This document shows positions 16,696 through 23,977 of a stretch of 64,000 bases of DNA, in pieces. Each line of letters begins with the position of its first letter. Within the stretch, counting starts at the first letter, position 1. Location: positions 1-64,000 of IMG/VR virus record IMGVR_UViG_3300025889_000075; one strand, 5' to 3'. Both the position numbers and the translations under genes were made by a program. The notes below the pieces were generated by a model. It was not told the origin of the DNA. It saw only the letters and a list, made by a program, of their open reading frames with translations, and did not search any database. This DNA comes from a virus.

Positions 16696-17384
16696 AAATA
16701 GCAGTTTGTTATTCTGGGATACCTAGAGGTATTTTCAAAAAGAACAACATGTCTGTTAAACATCATTTTCCTGAAGCAGATTATTTTTACTCAACATGGT
16801 TAAACCAAGAAACATCGATGCCCGCTGTGCAATATGTAACATATAAAGAACCACAAATGCATTATCATCCAATTAAAGATGTAGGTTCTGAGATGTTAAA
16901 TACAATGAAACTAAAATACCTTTATAAAAAAGTTTGTGCAGAAAATGATTATTATGAAAGAACGTCACACCACACTAAACAAATTTTAGGGCACGCGTAT
17001 CAATTAGATGAATTAGATGCATCATACGACATGATTGTTAGAGTAAGATATGACACATATTTATCTCCTAAAGTAAATTTGAGAAAATACTTAGAAATGT
17101 CATACAATAACAAAATTGCAATTGGATTTTCGCAAAGAGACAAAAATTTACATGAATTAAAAGAAGTAGCGTTTGATGATCGAGATCGAACTAAGTATAT
17201 CTTAGATCTTTTACTTTTTCATAGAAGAGATATGTTTTCTACTGATTTGGTTTATGATTTACATAGAAATAAAAAATTACTTTTGGCAGAAAATGGATGG
17301 TATCAAATATTAAGTGAACCATTCAATGATAATCATCTTTGTGTTCATGGCGGGGCACAAATAGAAAAATATATTAGAGAATGA
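16692..17384 (+). CDS. Putative glycosyltransferase, paralogue of the 14713 gene
   Basis: 230 residues. VCYSGIPRG at 5-13 and YDMIVRVRYDTYLS (Arg117, Arg119, Asp121) repeat the motifs of the protein at 14713, with the same C-terminal GGAQIEKYIRE. It lacks the roughly 20 residues inserted near 175 of the first copy. The duplication is separated by two other genes, so it is old or was moved. Confidence 0.55.
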   Translation: MKIAVCYSGIPRGIFKKNNMSVKHHFPEADYFYSTWLNQETSMPAVQYVTYKEPQMHYHPIKDVGSEMLNTMKLKYLYKKVCAENDYYERTSHHTKQILGHAYQLDELDASYDMIVRVRYDTYLSPKVNLRKYLEMSYNNKIAIGFSQRDKNLHELKEVAFDDRDRTKYILDLLLFHRRDMFSTDLVYDLHRNKKLLLAENGWYQILSEPFNDNHLCVHGGAQIEKYIRE

Positions 17385-17385
17385 T

Positions 17386-17835
17386 ATGAGTTGGGAAGAA
17401 TCAACACTACAAGAAGAAATTGAGTCATCAAAAAAATCTCCGATAAATACTCAAAAAATAGTTGCACCAAAAGAAAACCTGATAACGCCTGGTCAAACTA
17501 TTACTAAAACGTGGGGAGTTGAGAAATGGATTGTTAATGAAGAAACATATAATGCTAAAATTTTAGTTATTAATCCTGGGTCATATACTTCACTTCACTT
17601 CCATAAAGAGAAAAAAGAATATCTTTATATTATGTCAGGAGAGTTTGCTTTAGTAACGATAGACCTTCTTAAGAATCCAGGCAAAAAACAAGAAATTTTA
17701 CTATCTGTTGGCGATATGTACATCGCAGAACCACTTGAATTTCATCAGATCCGAGGCGTTAGAGCAGGACAAATTCTAGAAACATCAAACAGATTAGATC
17801 GTGGTGACATTTATCGTATAGAGAGATCAAGATGA
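17386..17835 (+). CDS. Cupin-fold protein, mannose-6-phosphate isomerase type II-like
   Basis: 149 residues. A single cupin barrel: KTWGVEKWIV, then LVINPGSYTSLHFHKEKKE with the HxHxxxxE-like metal motif, GEFALVTID and GDMYIAEPLEFHQIRG with the last metal His. This resembles the C-terminal cupin of mannose-6-phosphate isomerase/GDP-mannose pyrophosphorylase and sugar epimerases. Likely acts on a phosphorylated sugar in the island's pathway (inference). Starts 1 nt after the previous stop. Confidence 0.75.
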   Translation: MSWEESTLQEEIESSKKSPINTQKIVAPKENLITPGQTITKTWGVEKWIVNEETYNAKILVINPGSYTSLHFHKEKKEYLYIMSGEFALVTIDLLKNPGKKQEILLSVGDMYIAEPLEFHQIRGVRAGQILETSNRLDRGDIYRIERSR

Positions 17836-18533
17836 TTAAGGCATATGTTATAAGAATTGTTGACAACGAGGTCTCAGAGAAAGCAGCAAACCGTTTAATT
17901 GAGAGTTCTAAGTTTGTTTCCAATCAATTCGAGATAGAAAAGTTTAATGCTGTTGTTCCGGAAAGAATAAATGAGATTTGTAAACGATCAAATCTGAGAT
18001 GGAATTATCCCTGGCAGGGTGTTCACGACGATTGGGCATCAGGATTAATGAAGATTGCCTATGAGACAGCGAATCCTGAAAAGCGAGTTGCCTGTTTTCT
18101 TTCGCACTATTTGCTTTGGTGCGAATCAGTTGCTTTCGGAGAACCGATTTTAATCTTTGAACATGACGCGTTGTTTCAAGAACATCTAGACGTTGACTTG
18201 CTTTTAGAATCAAGATATGGTATTATAGGTCTTAATGATCCAAGAGGCGCTACTAGGAGATCGTTACAATTTTATGAGATCATGCAAGCAAACCCTGACG
18301 CAATTCAACCTGCACCCAAAGTCGATGATATGAAAATACCACAAGGTATTGCTGGTAACTCTGCTTATCTAATTAAACCAGAAGCTGCTATGAAACTAAT
18401 CAATCTAACAGATGAGTTTGGTATGTGGCCAAATGATGCTATTATGTGTCAGCAGTTATTGCCAGGAGTGCTTGGTGTTACTAAAACATATCACACAACA
18501 ATTCAAAGGACTCAATCAACAACAACATTATGA
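17832..18533 (+). CDS. GT25-like glycosyltransferase (3 of 4)
   Basis: 233 residues. The best match to the family among the four: AYVIRIVDNE at the N-terminus, RVACFLSHYLLWCE, ILIFEHDALF and GNSAYLIKPEAAMKLI, then the DAIMC acidic site before the C-terminal TTIQR. EHD replaces the usual EDD. Coupled to both neighbours. Confidence 0.72.
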   Translation: MIKAYVIRIVDNEVSEKAANRLIESSKFVSNQFEIEKFNAVVPERINEICKRSNLRWNYPWQGVHDDWASGLMKIAYETANPEKRVACFLSHYLLWCESVAFGEPILIFEHDALFQEHLDVDLLLESRYGIIGLNDPRGATRRSLQFYEIMQANPDAIQPAPKVDDMKIPQGIAGNSAYLIKPEAAMKLINLTDEFGMWPNDAIMCQQLLPGVLGVTKTYHTTIQRTQSTTTL

Positions 18534-19177
18534 AATCATACGTAATCACAATCAAAGATCTTCCCAAATCAGTAGAAATCGCTCAACGTTGTGCTAATTC
18601 TCTAAGAGATTATAATGTTCAAATGTTTGATGCCTTTACGCCTAAGAACAAACCAGAAGCATTACTCGAAAGCGAAGGAATACCCACTAAGAATTTTAAA
18701 GAGGTATACTCAAACTATGAGAATTGTATGGCAGCATTTTTCTCTCACTATTCTCTTTGGAAACAATGCGCTGAACAAGGTATTGAGTATCAAATATTTG
18801 AGCACGACGCAGTAGCAGTAAACGATATTCCTATGGTTATACCTTATAACAAAGTAATCAGTTTAGGCAAACCAAGTTATGGAAGGTATAATGTACCAAC
18901 GAATCTTGGTGTCAATCCTCTACAATCAAAAAAATATTTCCCAGGAGCACATGCTTATCGCCTCAAACCAGAGGGAGCGAAAGAGTTAATTGAACGAGCA
19001 AAAGTAGACGCAGGACCAACAGATATATACTTACATCTCGGTAGGTTTCCTTGGTTAGAAGAATATTATCCTTGGCCAGTAGAAGCAAGAGATCATTTTA
19101 CTACAATTCAAAGACAAGAAGGATGCTTAGCAAAACATAGTTATGGAGAAGGATATGAAATCCTCAGGCATGAGTAG
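18530..19177 (+). CDS. GT25-like glycosyltransferase (4 of 4)
   Basis: 215 residues. SYVITIKDLPKSVEIAQRC at the N-terminus, FFSHYSLWKQC, YQIFEHDAVA and GAHAYRLKPEGAKELI reproduce the order of the previous gene, as does the C-terminal TTIQRQ, so the two adjacent genes are likely a tandem duplication that has since diverged widely. Confidence 0.7.
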   Translation: MKSYVITIKDLPKSVEIAQRCANSLRDYNVQMFDAFTPKNKPEALLESEGIPTKNFKEVYSNYENCMAAFFSHYSLWKQCAEQGIEYQIFEHDAVAVNDIPMVIPYNKVISLGKPSYGRYNVPTNLGVNPLQSKKYFPGAHAYRLKPEGAKELIERAKVDAGPTDIYLHLGRFPWLEEYYPWPVEARDHFTTIQRQEGCLAKHSYGEGYEILRHE

Positions 19178-19820
19178 ATGTTTTATAACTGGTTGTGATT
19201 CTAACACCGAATGGATGCTACCGTGGTTTGCAAAAAACTACGCTAAACATAACGATACTGAAATTGGGTTTGTCGACTTTGGAGTTACTGAAGAAACACG
19301 TGCGTGGGTTTATCAACAATCGCCGTTTAAGTTTATCTTAGATGTTCCTCGTCAAAGAGTTAATGGATGGTTTCTTAAACCGAAGGCATTAATTAAAACT
19401 CCGCGCCATGAAGTTTGTTGGATTGATACTGACATACACGTTCTTGGTGATATTTCTGGTATCTTTAATTATCTTGAAGAAGGTAAACTCGCAATGGTTG
19501 AAGATAAACCATGGAGCAAGAGAAGAGGTGAAACCTGGCACAACTCAGGCGTAGTTGGTATTAGGGGCAAACCACCAATTCTAACTGACTGGGTAGATGC
19601 TTGTTACGAGAATCCGAAGGTTGGGGATCAAGAGGTTTTGCATGAAATGTTGGTTGAGTCCCCTTTAAAACGCCTCAGCAATATAGTAGACTTACCCAAT
19701 ATATACAATTGGTTAAGGATTCAACTATTAGACGGTGACGATAATCCCAATAAATTGTGTATGCATTGGACTGGACATAAGGGCAACCTAGAAATCAGGA
19801 AGTTGATTTACAATGAGTAA
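19170..19820 (+). CDS. GT8-like nucleotide-sugar transferase with DTD motif
   Basis: 216 residues from ATG 19170, which overlaps the previous stop; earlier in-frame starts (19143, 19155) would lie further inside the previous gene. VCWIDTDIHVLGD places the DxD motif at Asp86-Asp88; WHNSGVVGIRG is the acceptor strand, GDQEVLHEM the DQ motif and MHWTGHKG the C-terminal metal His, all in GT8 order. Probably a hexosyltransferase. Confidence 0.68.
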   Translation: MSRCFITGCDSNTEWMLPWFAKNYAKHNDTEIGFVDFGVTEETRAWVYQQSPFKFILDVPRQRVNGWFLKPKALIKTPRHEVCWIDTDIHVLGDISGIFNYLEEGKLAMVEDKPWSKRRGETWHNSGVVGIRGKPPILTDWVDACYENPKVGDQEVLHEMLVESPLKRLSNIVDLPNIYNWLRIQLLDGDDNPNKLCMHWTGHKGNLEIRKLIYNE

Positions 19821-19968
19821 GATTATTGAATTTCCCAAAAAACTTAATGTAATACAAAAACAAGCACAAGATATACTTGAAGAACTTAATGAGATTAATG
19901 AACAAGTTGACGAGATTAATCGTCAAACACAGATGATATTGGAAATGTTTGAGGATAATAATGAGTAA
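19813..19968 (+). CDS. Short coiled-coil protein
   Basis: 51 residues, almost entirely a predicted coiled coil (QDILEELNEINEQVDEINRQ). It overlaps both neighbours by 8 nt. It could be an oligomerisation partner for an enzyme of the island; nothing more can be said. Confidence 0.6.
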   Translation: MSKIIEFPKKLNVIQKQAQDILEELNEINEQVDEINRQTQMILEMFEDNNE

Positions 19969-20680
19969 GGTAGTTCATATTTTAGGTAATGGTGATAAAG
20001 CACATTTCTATCATAATGTGAAGAAAGGCGCAGATGATATGAAACTAATCTGTAATCTTCCACCATTCGAAATACCCATTAACGAAGTCTATGCTACATG
20101 CATGGTAGATTTTAAGATGATGGCAGCATTGACTGCTAATGCGCTGAACCTAGATGCCTATCGTTGGGTATTGGGTAATCGCCCTAAGATTTGGATGACT
20201 GCTCCTAACAACAGCATGTTTTATTTTAAATATGCTCCAAACATTCGAGAGTTTTATTTGAAAGTTCCAAAGTATGCTGGCAATGCCACTAATTTTAACT
20301 GCGGACATATGGCAGTACATTATGCTGCCAATAAACATAAAGCAGAGGAAATTCATATGTATGGATTCGATTCTATTTTTGATTTTAACATGAGGAGTTA
20401 TACTGACGTTGTTTTGTCGAGCGACAGAGGAAACGCCAACAACTATCGCCTCCTAGGTAACTGGCGACCAATCTGGACTGGAATCTTTAAAGAGTTTCCT
20501 AATACTAAATTTGTTATGCATCATGATCACACAGATGTTAAAGTTGAAATAACAAAGAACGTTGAAATTGTTGTTCATAATCCGAAACCGAAAGAGGAAC
20601 CATCGGAATGGAACAACAAGTTGGTTAAAAGAGCGAAAGACACCTCTACAGCATTGGATAGATTGAAAGCGCGTGTTTGA
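19961..20680 (+). CDS. Conserved protein at the end of the glycan island
   Basis: 239 residues from the ATG at 19961 (an upstream in-frame start at 19949 lies deeper in the preceding gene). VVHILGNGDKAHFYHN is a glycine-rich first loop of a nucleotide-binding fold, and GHMAVHYAANKHKAEEIHMYGFDSIFD resembles the core of DUF115/MptE-like and related sialyltransferase-type proteins. That comparison is by eye and weak. Could be another transferase. Confidence 0.45.
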   Translation: MSKVVHILGNGDKAHFYHNVKKGADDMKLICNLPPFEIPINEVYATCMVDFKMMAALTANALNLDAYRWVLGNRPKIWMTAPNNSMFYFKYAPNIREFYLKVPKYAGNATNFNCGHMAVHYAANKHKAEEIHMYGFDSIFDFNMRSYTDVVLSSDRGNANNYRLLGNWRPIWTGIFKEFPNTKFVMHHDHTDVKVEITKNVEIVVHNPKPKEEPSEWNNKLVKRAKDTSTALDRLKARV

Positions 20681-21350
20681 ACATGTTAAAGTCGATCTTG
20701 GTTACAATGACCTTGAATCGCATACAGGTGAAACAAAAAGAACTTACGCAACTCCGGATGGCGTTAGGTATCCATCTATCACAACAGTTCTTAGCATTCT
20801 TAGCGAAAATTCTATCTCTGAGTGGCGTAAACGGGTAGGCGAAGAAGAAGCAAATAGAATTTCTACACGCGCTTCCAGAAGAGGTACAGCAGTTCACGAA
20901 GCAATCGAAAAATATATAGATAATTCTCCATGGGAGAACATCGTCAAAGAATATACCCCAGATGTTATTGAATCAATTATAAATGTTCGAGATATACTAG
21001 ATGCAAGAATCGGAAAAGTATACGGGCAGGAACTTCCTCTTTATAGTGACCATCTACGTGTTGCTGGGCGTGTCGATTGTGTTGCTGAATTTGACGGAAA
21101 GATATCAATCATTGATTTTAAAACATCCAGAAAACCAAAGCGAAGTGATTGGATCAAATCCTATTTCTGCCAAGAAGCAGCATACGCAATCATGTGGGAA
21201 GAACGCACTGGAATGCCAATTACCCAACTCGTTACCATAATAGCAGTTGATCAGTCAGAAGCACAGGTTTTTATCGAAAAACGAGACGATCATACCGCTC
21301 TTTTAACCGAAACAATAGCGACCTACGAAAAACGTTTGCAAAATCAATAA
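20673..21350 (+). CDS. PD-(D/E)XK exonuclease, RecB/Cas4-like
   Basis: 225 residues, starting on GTG inside the end of the previous gene; no in-frame ATG lies near. RGTAVHEAIE gives the conserved His75, GRVDCVAEF the metal Asp135, and IIDFKTSRK the Asp148 and Lys150 of the nuclease motif; QEAAYAIMWEE is the downstream Gln/Tyr helix. Such single-domain nucleases act in phage recombination or DNA processing. Confidence 0.8.
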   Translation: MFEHVKVDLGYNDLESHTGETKRTYATPDGVRYPSITTVLSILSENSISEWRKRVGEEEANRISTRASRRGTAVHEAIEKYIDNSPWENIVKEYTPDVIESIINVRDILDARIGKVYGQELPLYSDHLRVAGRVDCVAEFDGKISIIDFKTSRKPKRSDWIKSYFCQEAAYAIMWEERTGMPITQLVTIIAVDQSEAQVFIEKRDDHTALLTETIATYEKRLQNQ

Positions 21351-21387
21351 CTTACCACTTTACTTTTTCGAACGAATTGGGCATAAT
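21340..21387 (+). promoter_or_regulatory. Repeated promoter block, copy 1
   Basis: AAAATCAATAACTTACC then the -35 box TTTACT (21359-21364), 17-nt spacer, and -10 box CATAAT (21382-21387), 27 nt before the ATG at 21414. The first half, including the stop codon of the nuclease gene, recurs at 21592 and 21946. Confidence 0.65.
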
Positions 21388-21413
21388 GTGTTTTCTTAAA
21401 AAGGAAATGTAAA

Positions 21414-21593
21414 ATGATTAAAGTTAAATTAGAGTTAAGAATTAAGCGTTTTTTAAATAATTATAGCGCCGCCCGCTATATCCCGCTACACCCTGATGAT
21501 TATAACCTTTTAAAATCTGAAGGTCGCCTAAACGATTTTCCACTTCCGCTTTTTAAACTAAAACCCTCCGGTGGTGGTAAAAAACCCGTTTAA
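21414..21593 (+). CDS. Small basic protein behind promoter copy 1
   Basis: 59 residues: MIKVKLELRIKRFLNNYSAA then LHPDDYNLLKSEGRLND and a Pro/Gly/Lys tail. AAGGAAATG precedes the ATG. Strongly basic at the N-terminus. No known family. Placed between two copies of the same promoter block, as for a host-takeover gene expressed early (inference). Confidence 0.6.
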   Translation: MIKVKLELRIKRFLNNYSAARYIPLHPDDYNLLKSEGRLNDFPLPLFKLKPSGGGKKPV

Positions 21594-21639
21594 AATCAAT
21601 GGGTTAGCACTTTACTTTTTTCCTGAAATATTAGACAAT
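21592..21639 (+). promoter_or_regulatory. Repeated promoter block, copy 2
   Basis: AAAATCAATGGGTTAGC then TTTACT (21611-21616), 17-nt spacer, GACAAT (21634-21639), 26 nt before the ATG at 21666. An alternative -10 box shifted by one base is ACAATA. Confidence 0.6.
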
Positions 21640-21665
21640 ACTCTTGTAATTAAGGAGAATGAAAT

Positions 21666-21956
21666 ATGTTAAGAAACGGTGATCTGATTAAAGCGTTCGA
21701 ATTCGAACCAATTCCTGGTCGTGAAGATAAATATGTAATCGGCGCTATCGACCGTATCGAAGAATACGGATACGTAATCAAAGGTGAAACCATCATCAAA
21801 GATACCGCATACGGCACTGCTCGAATGAATGAAAATGTTACTGTTCGAGTCCCTTTCAAGACCAGATTTGAGTATGATGGTCGTATCGTTGCTCTGACTG
21901 AGGATTTTCGCTTCACTGAAGCATATTACGATGAATTTCCTGAGCAAAATCAATAA
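21666..21956 (+). CDS. Small acidic protein behind promoter copy 2
   Basis: 96 residues: MLRNGDLIKAFEFEPIPG, GYVIKGETIIKDTAY, RFTEAYYDEFPEQNQ. It looks beta-rich and single-domain. TAAGGAG precedes the ATG. The C-terminal Gln-Asn-Gln-stop is encoded by the repeat shared with the nuclease gene. No family recognised. Confidence 0.65.
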   Translation: MLRNGDLIKAFEFEPIPGREDKYVIGAIDRIEEYGYVIKGETIIKDTAYGTARMNENVTVRVPFKTRFEYDGRIVALTEDFRFTEAYYDEFPEQNQ

Positions 21957-21993
21957 CTTATCGCTTTACTTTTTGGCTGGTTTAGACGATAAT
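21946..21993 (+). promoter_or_regulatory. Repeated promoter block, copy 3
   Basis: AAAATCAATAACTTATCG then TTTACT (21965-21970), 17-nt spacer, GATAAT (21988-21993), 25 nt before the ATG at 22018. The three blocks keep the same spacing and the same distance to the start codon. Confidence 0.65.
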
Positions 21994-22017
21994 ATTCTTA
22001 TAAGTTAAGGAAAAGTA

Positions 22018-22176
22018 ATGAATCGTAAAAAATTAAATCATGAAGTTGGTTCGGTTTATCAGCGTCCTATTCTTGCCGAACCAGAAATCGCTGAGATGGC
22101 AATTATCGTTGCTAGTCTCGGTATGATCTTCACTTTCTTCGCCGCTCTGGCGATCTTACCTTGGAGCGTAATCTAA
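22018..22176 (+). CDS. Small single-span membrane protein behind promoter copy 3
   Basis: 52 residues. Residues 27-50 (MAIIVASLGMIFTFFAALAI) span the membrane; the N-terminus is polar. AAGGAAAAG precedes the ATG. Stop and next ATG overlap by one base (TAATG). Function unknown. Confidence 0.62.
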   Translation: MNRKKLNHEVGSVYQRPILAEPEIAEMAIIVASLGMIFTFFAALAILPWSVI

Positions 22177-22619
22177 TGGCAATGCAAGTCACAAGAAACA
22201 CTCACACGATGCATATCGTGAATCGTCTAAAAAGCATTTGTGAAAAACACGACTGGTACTTTACGTTAGCAGATGACTATCGTGCTTATGAAGCAGGTTT
22301 AGTCGTTGCTGATGAGATCAACTATCTCAAAAACGTGTTGGTTGCTCGTGGGTATGAGAGACAAGCAAAGTCTTTGATTGATCATTATCGTCCTGCGATG
22401 CCCACATTGGAAACAATGTTGAAACCTAAACCCACAAAGACACCTAAGTCTTATCCAATCGAGGAACGAAACATTCTTTGTGATTGGAGACTGCATGGTT
22501 ATCCTGAAAACGATGACTCATTCGTGAAACGTTTGGTGGAACAAGGTTACACGGAAGATGCAGCCGTGGAGTTGATGGTTGAGTACAAAATGGATTATGA
22601 AGAATGGAGAAATTCATAA
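22176..22619 (+). CDS. Hypothetical protein
   Basis: 147 residues from ATG 22176, coupled to the preceding stop; the longer reading from TTG 22161 would overlap the membrane protein gene. Helical, with a central Pro/Lys linker (KPKPTKTPKSYP). The second half (DDSFVKRLVEQGYTEDAAVELM) looks like a small helical domain. Function unknown. Confidence 0.65.
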   Translation: MAMQVTRNTHTMHIVNRLKSICEKHDWYFTLADDYRAYEAGLVVADEINYLKNVLVARGYERQAKSLIDHYRPAMPTLETMLKPKPTKTPKSYPIEERNILCDWRLHGYPENDDSFVKRLVEQGYTEDAAVELMVEYKMDYEEWRNS

Positions 22620-22837
22620 TGGATACGATTATTGTAATTGAAAAAATGAAAGAAGAGACTTTGGAGATGGCCATCTCCGCGGGTATAAAAACAAAGGGAT
22701 CTTGGTTTGTTCGTGAGTACGAAGATCAAGAAAGTTTTGATGCTGATTGTGAAATCAGTGGATCTTTTCACAAAACTTTAGAAGATGCTCTTGAAGCAGT
22801 TAAAGACATCTTTGAAGAAGCGGAGTTGTGGGCATGA
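22619..22837 (+). CDS. Small acidic protein
   Basis: 72 residues from ATG 22619 (overlaps previous stop, TAATG). Acidic, with alternating strands and helices and a C-terminal helix LEDALEAVKDIFEEAEL. Part of a coupled string with the genes on each side. Function unknown. Confidence 0.62.
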   Translation: MDTIIVIEKMKEETLEMAISAGIKTKGSWFVREYEDQESFDADCEISGSFHKTLEDALEAVKDIFEEAELWA

Positions 22838-23316
22838 ACGGATTTCGTAAGATGCAGGAACGTCTTGGTAAAGAAGGTTGGTTTGTTGGTTGGAATCTTC
22901 CTTGTTGTCAGACGTGTGCGTGGGAAGAGTTGAATTGGATTGATGTGGTAGAAGATACCACAAAAGTTCTTTTCAATCACTCTCAGGATTGTGAGGTCGA
23001 AAGCAGCGAGGAAGAATGCCCCATGTGTGACGGTGAAGGAGTCGTTGAAGGAGCTACTGGCGAACTCGATGAAGATTGCCTAGAATGCAGAGGAACAGGA
23101 TACATGGATTTTGGAAGTGACGTCAGCGATTACGACACATCCGTAGGTGGTTTTGTTTGTTATTCGCCTGAACAACAGAATAGTTCTTTGTTTTGTTTTG
23201 ATGGCAGTGAAGAAGGTGTAGAGAACCTAAAGACAATCGTTCCTATTATTGAAGAATGCGGATGTACCGTAAATTGGAACGAAACTGGGGACTCTCGTAT
23301 TGAAATCAGTTGGTGA
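22834..23316 (+). CDS. Protein with DnaJ-type CxxCxGxG zinc motif
   Basis: 160 residues from ATG 22834 inside the previous stop. CPMCDGEGVVEG and CLECRGTGY form two CxxCxGxG repeats, about half of a DnaJ central zinc finger, flanked by an N-terminal region with two more Cys (LPCCQTCAW) and a C-terminal part resembling an uncharacterised family of bacterial proteins. No J domain. May act as a zinc-dependent binding protein; not assigned. Confidence 0.65.
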   Translation: MNGFRKMQERLGKEGWFVGWNLPCCQTCAWEELNWIDVVEDTTKVLFNHSQDCEVESSEEECPMCDGEGVVEGATGELDEDCLECRGTGYMDFGSDVSDYDTSVGGFVCYSPEQQNSSLFCFDGSEEGVENLKTIVPIIEECGCTVNWNETGDSRIEISW

Positions 23317-23326
23317 GGTAAGATAA

Positions 23327-23482
23327 ATGAATAAAGTAAAGTCGGGACTCGAAGTCTCTTTTGATAATCTAATGGAATCTTTTGATCGTATACAAAAAAG
23401 ATGTGATCGGTTAGAAAAGATTACCATTGGATTGTATGTGTTAAGCATATTGACTTTTATCGTAATTTACACTAGAATATAG
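23327..23482 (+). CDS. Small C-terminally anchored membrane protein
   Basis: 51 residues: an N-terminal amphipathic coiled region (DNLMESFDRIQKRCDRLEK) and a C-terminal hydrophobic segment (ITIGLYVLSILTFIVIY) that would anchor it in the membrane. GGTAAG lies ahead of the ATG. A promoter for the next genes lies in its 3' end. Confidence 0.6.
   Translation: MNKVKSGLEVSFDNLMESFDRIQKRCDRLEKITIGLYVLSILTFIVIYTRI
23450..23478 (+). promoter_or_regulatory. Sigma70-like promoter for tRNA/isocitrate lyase region
   Basis: TTGACT (23450-23455), 17-nt spacer, TAGAAT (23473-23478). It points to the tRNA genes and isocitrate lyase, 220-500 nt downstream, with no later strong promoter seen in between. Confidence 0.6.
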
Positions 23483-23498
23483 ATAAAGGTTTGGTAAG

Positions 23499-23597
23499 AT
23501 GATCAATTTCACGCTCTCCTTAACTACATGTGATCATCGGACATTGCGCGGGGTGGAGGCAATTCGTGCGAAGGGGCGACAATGTCATTCTTTTTAA
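23499..23597 (+). CDS. Very short possible ORF
   Basis: 32 codons from ATG 23499 behind GGTAAG, 21 nt after the promoter -10 box. The peptide (MINFTLSLTTCDHRTLRGVE and onward) has no recognisable character. Its only support is position and a modest ribosome site, and its end overlaps the next ORF by 16 nt. Could equally be leader RNA. Confidence 0.25.
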   Translation: MINFTLSLTTCDHRTLRGVEAIRAKGRQCHSF

Positions 23598-23800
23598 TGC
23601 CAACCAAAGACTCGAGTGGTCAGTGGTGGCACGAGGGTAAACCAGTTGAAATGTTCGTTATGACTGATGATGAGAAACGTGCTTATGTTGAAGCACAAAT
23701 TGGGAGTGTAGGAAAATTGGTAACCCCATCGGACTGTAAATCCGACGCCGACGGCATTGATGGTTCAAGTCCATCCGCTCCCACCAGTTTTAGAATGTGA
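23582..23800 (+). CDS. Possible small ORF running into tRNA-Tyr
   Basis: 72 codons behind a good ribosome site (AAGGGG, 5-6 nt before ATG). The first 40 residues (FFLMPTKDSSGQWWHEGKPV and onward) look protein-like, but the frame stays open through the whole tRNA-Tyr gene and stops after it. Either the protein really overlaps the tRNA or its true stop was lost when the tRNA arrived. Translation of the second half would compete with tRNA folding. Confidence 0.4.
   Translation: MSFFLMPTKDSSGQWWHEGKPVEMFVMTDDEKRAYVEAQIGSVGKLVTPSDCKSDADGIDGSSPSAPTSFRM
23702..23786 (+). tRNA. tRNA-Tyr (anticodon GTA)
   Basis: Class II tRNA of 85 nt. Acceptor GGGAGTG pairs with CGCTCCC, the anticodon arm is TCGGA/CTGTAAA/TCCGA giving GTA, the long variable arm expected of bacterial tRNA-Tyr follows, and the T arm is GATGG TTCAAGT CCATC. 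The CCA end is encoded. Confidence 0.93.
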
Positions 23801-23802
23801 TT

Positions 23803-23878
23803 GCCGCTATAGCTCAGCAGGTAGAGCAACTGATTTGTAATCAGTAGGTCCCGAGTTCGATTCTTGGTGGCGGCACCA
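23803..23878 (+). tRNA. tRNA-Thr (anticodon TGT)
   Basis: 76 nt. Acceptor GCCGCTA/TGGCGGC (one G-T wobble), D arm GCTC/GAGC, anticodon arm ACTGA-TTTGTAA-TCAGT giving TGT, T arm CCGAG TTCGATT CTTGG. CCA is encoded. TGT reads ACA, a codon suited to an AT-rich genome. Confidence 0.95.
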
Positions 23879-23880
23879 TT

Positions 23881-23957
23881 CGGAGTGTAGCGCAGTTTGG
23901 TAGCGCATCTGCTTTGGGAGCAGAGGGTCGGGGGTTCGAATCCCTCCACTCCGACCA
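23881..23957 (+). tRNA. tRNA-Pro (anticodon TGG)
   Basis: 77 nt. Acceptor CGGAGTG/CACTCCG, D arm GCGC/GCGC, anticodon arm TCTGC-TTTGGGA-GCAGA giving TGG, T arm GGGGG TTCGAAT CCCTC. CCA is encoded. It ends 20 nt before the isocitrate lyase ATG. Confidence 0.95.
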
Positions 23958-23977
23958 ATTTGTAACAAGAGGAAATT

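Noticed and set aside
7644-20680. Glycan island as a lysogeny or integrative element
   Set aside because: No integrase, att-like repeats or flanking transposase seen; the genes are tightly coupled like ordinary phage genes.
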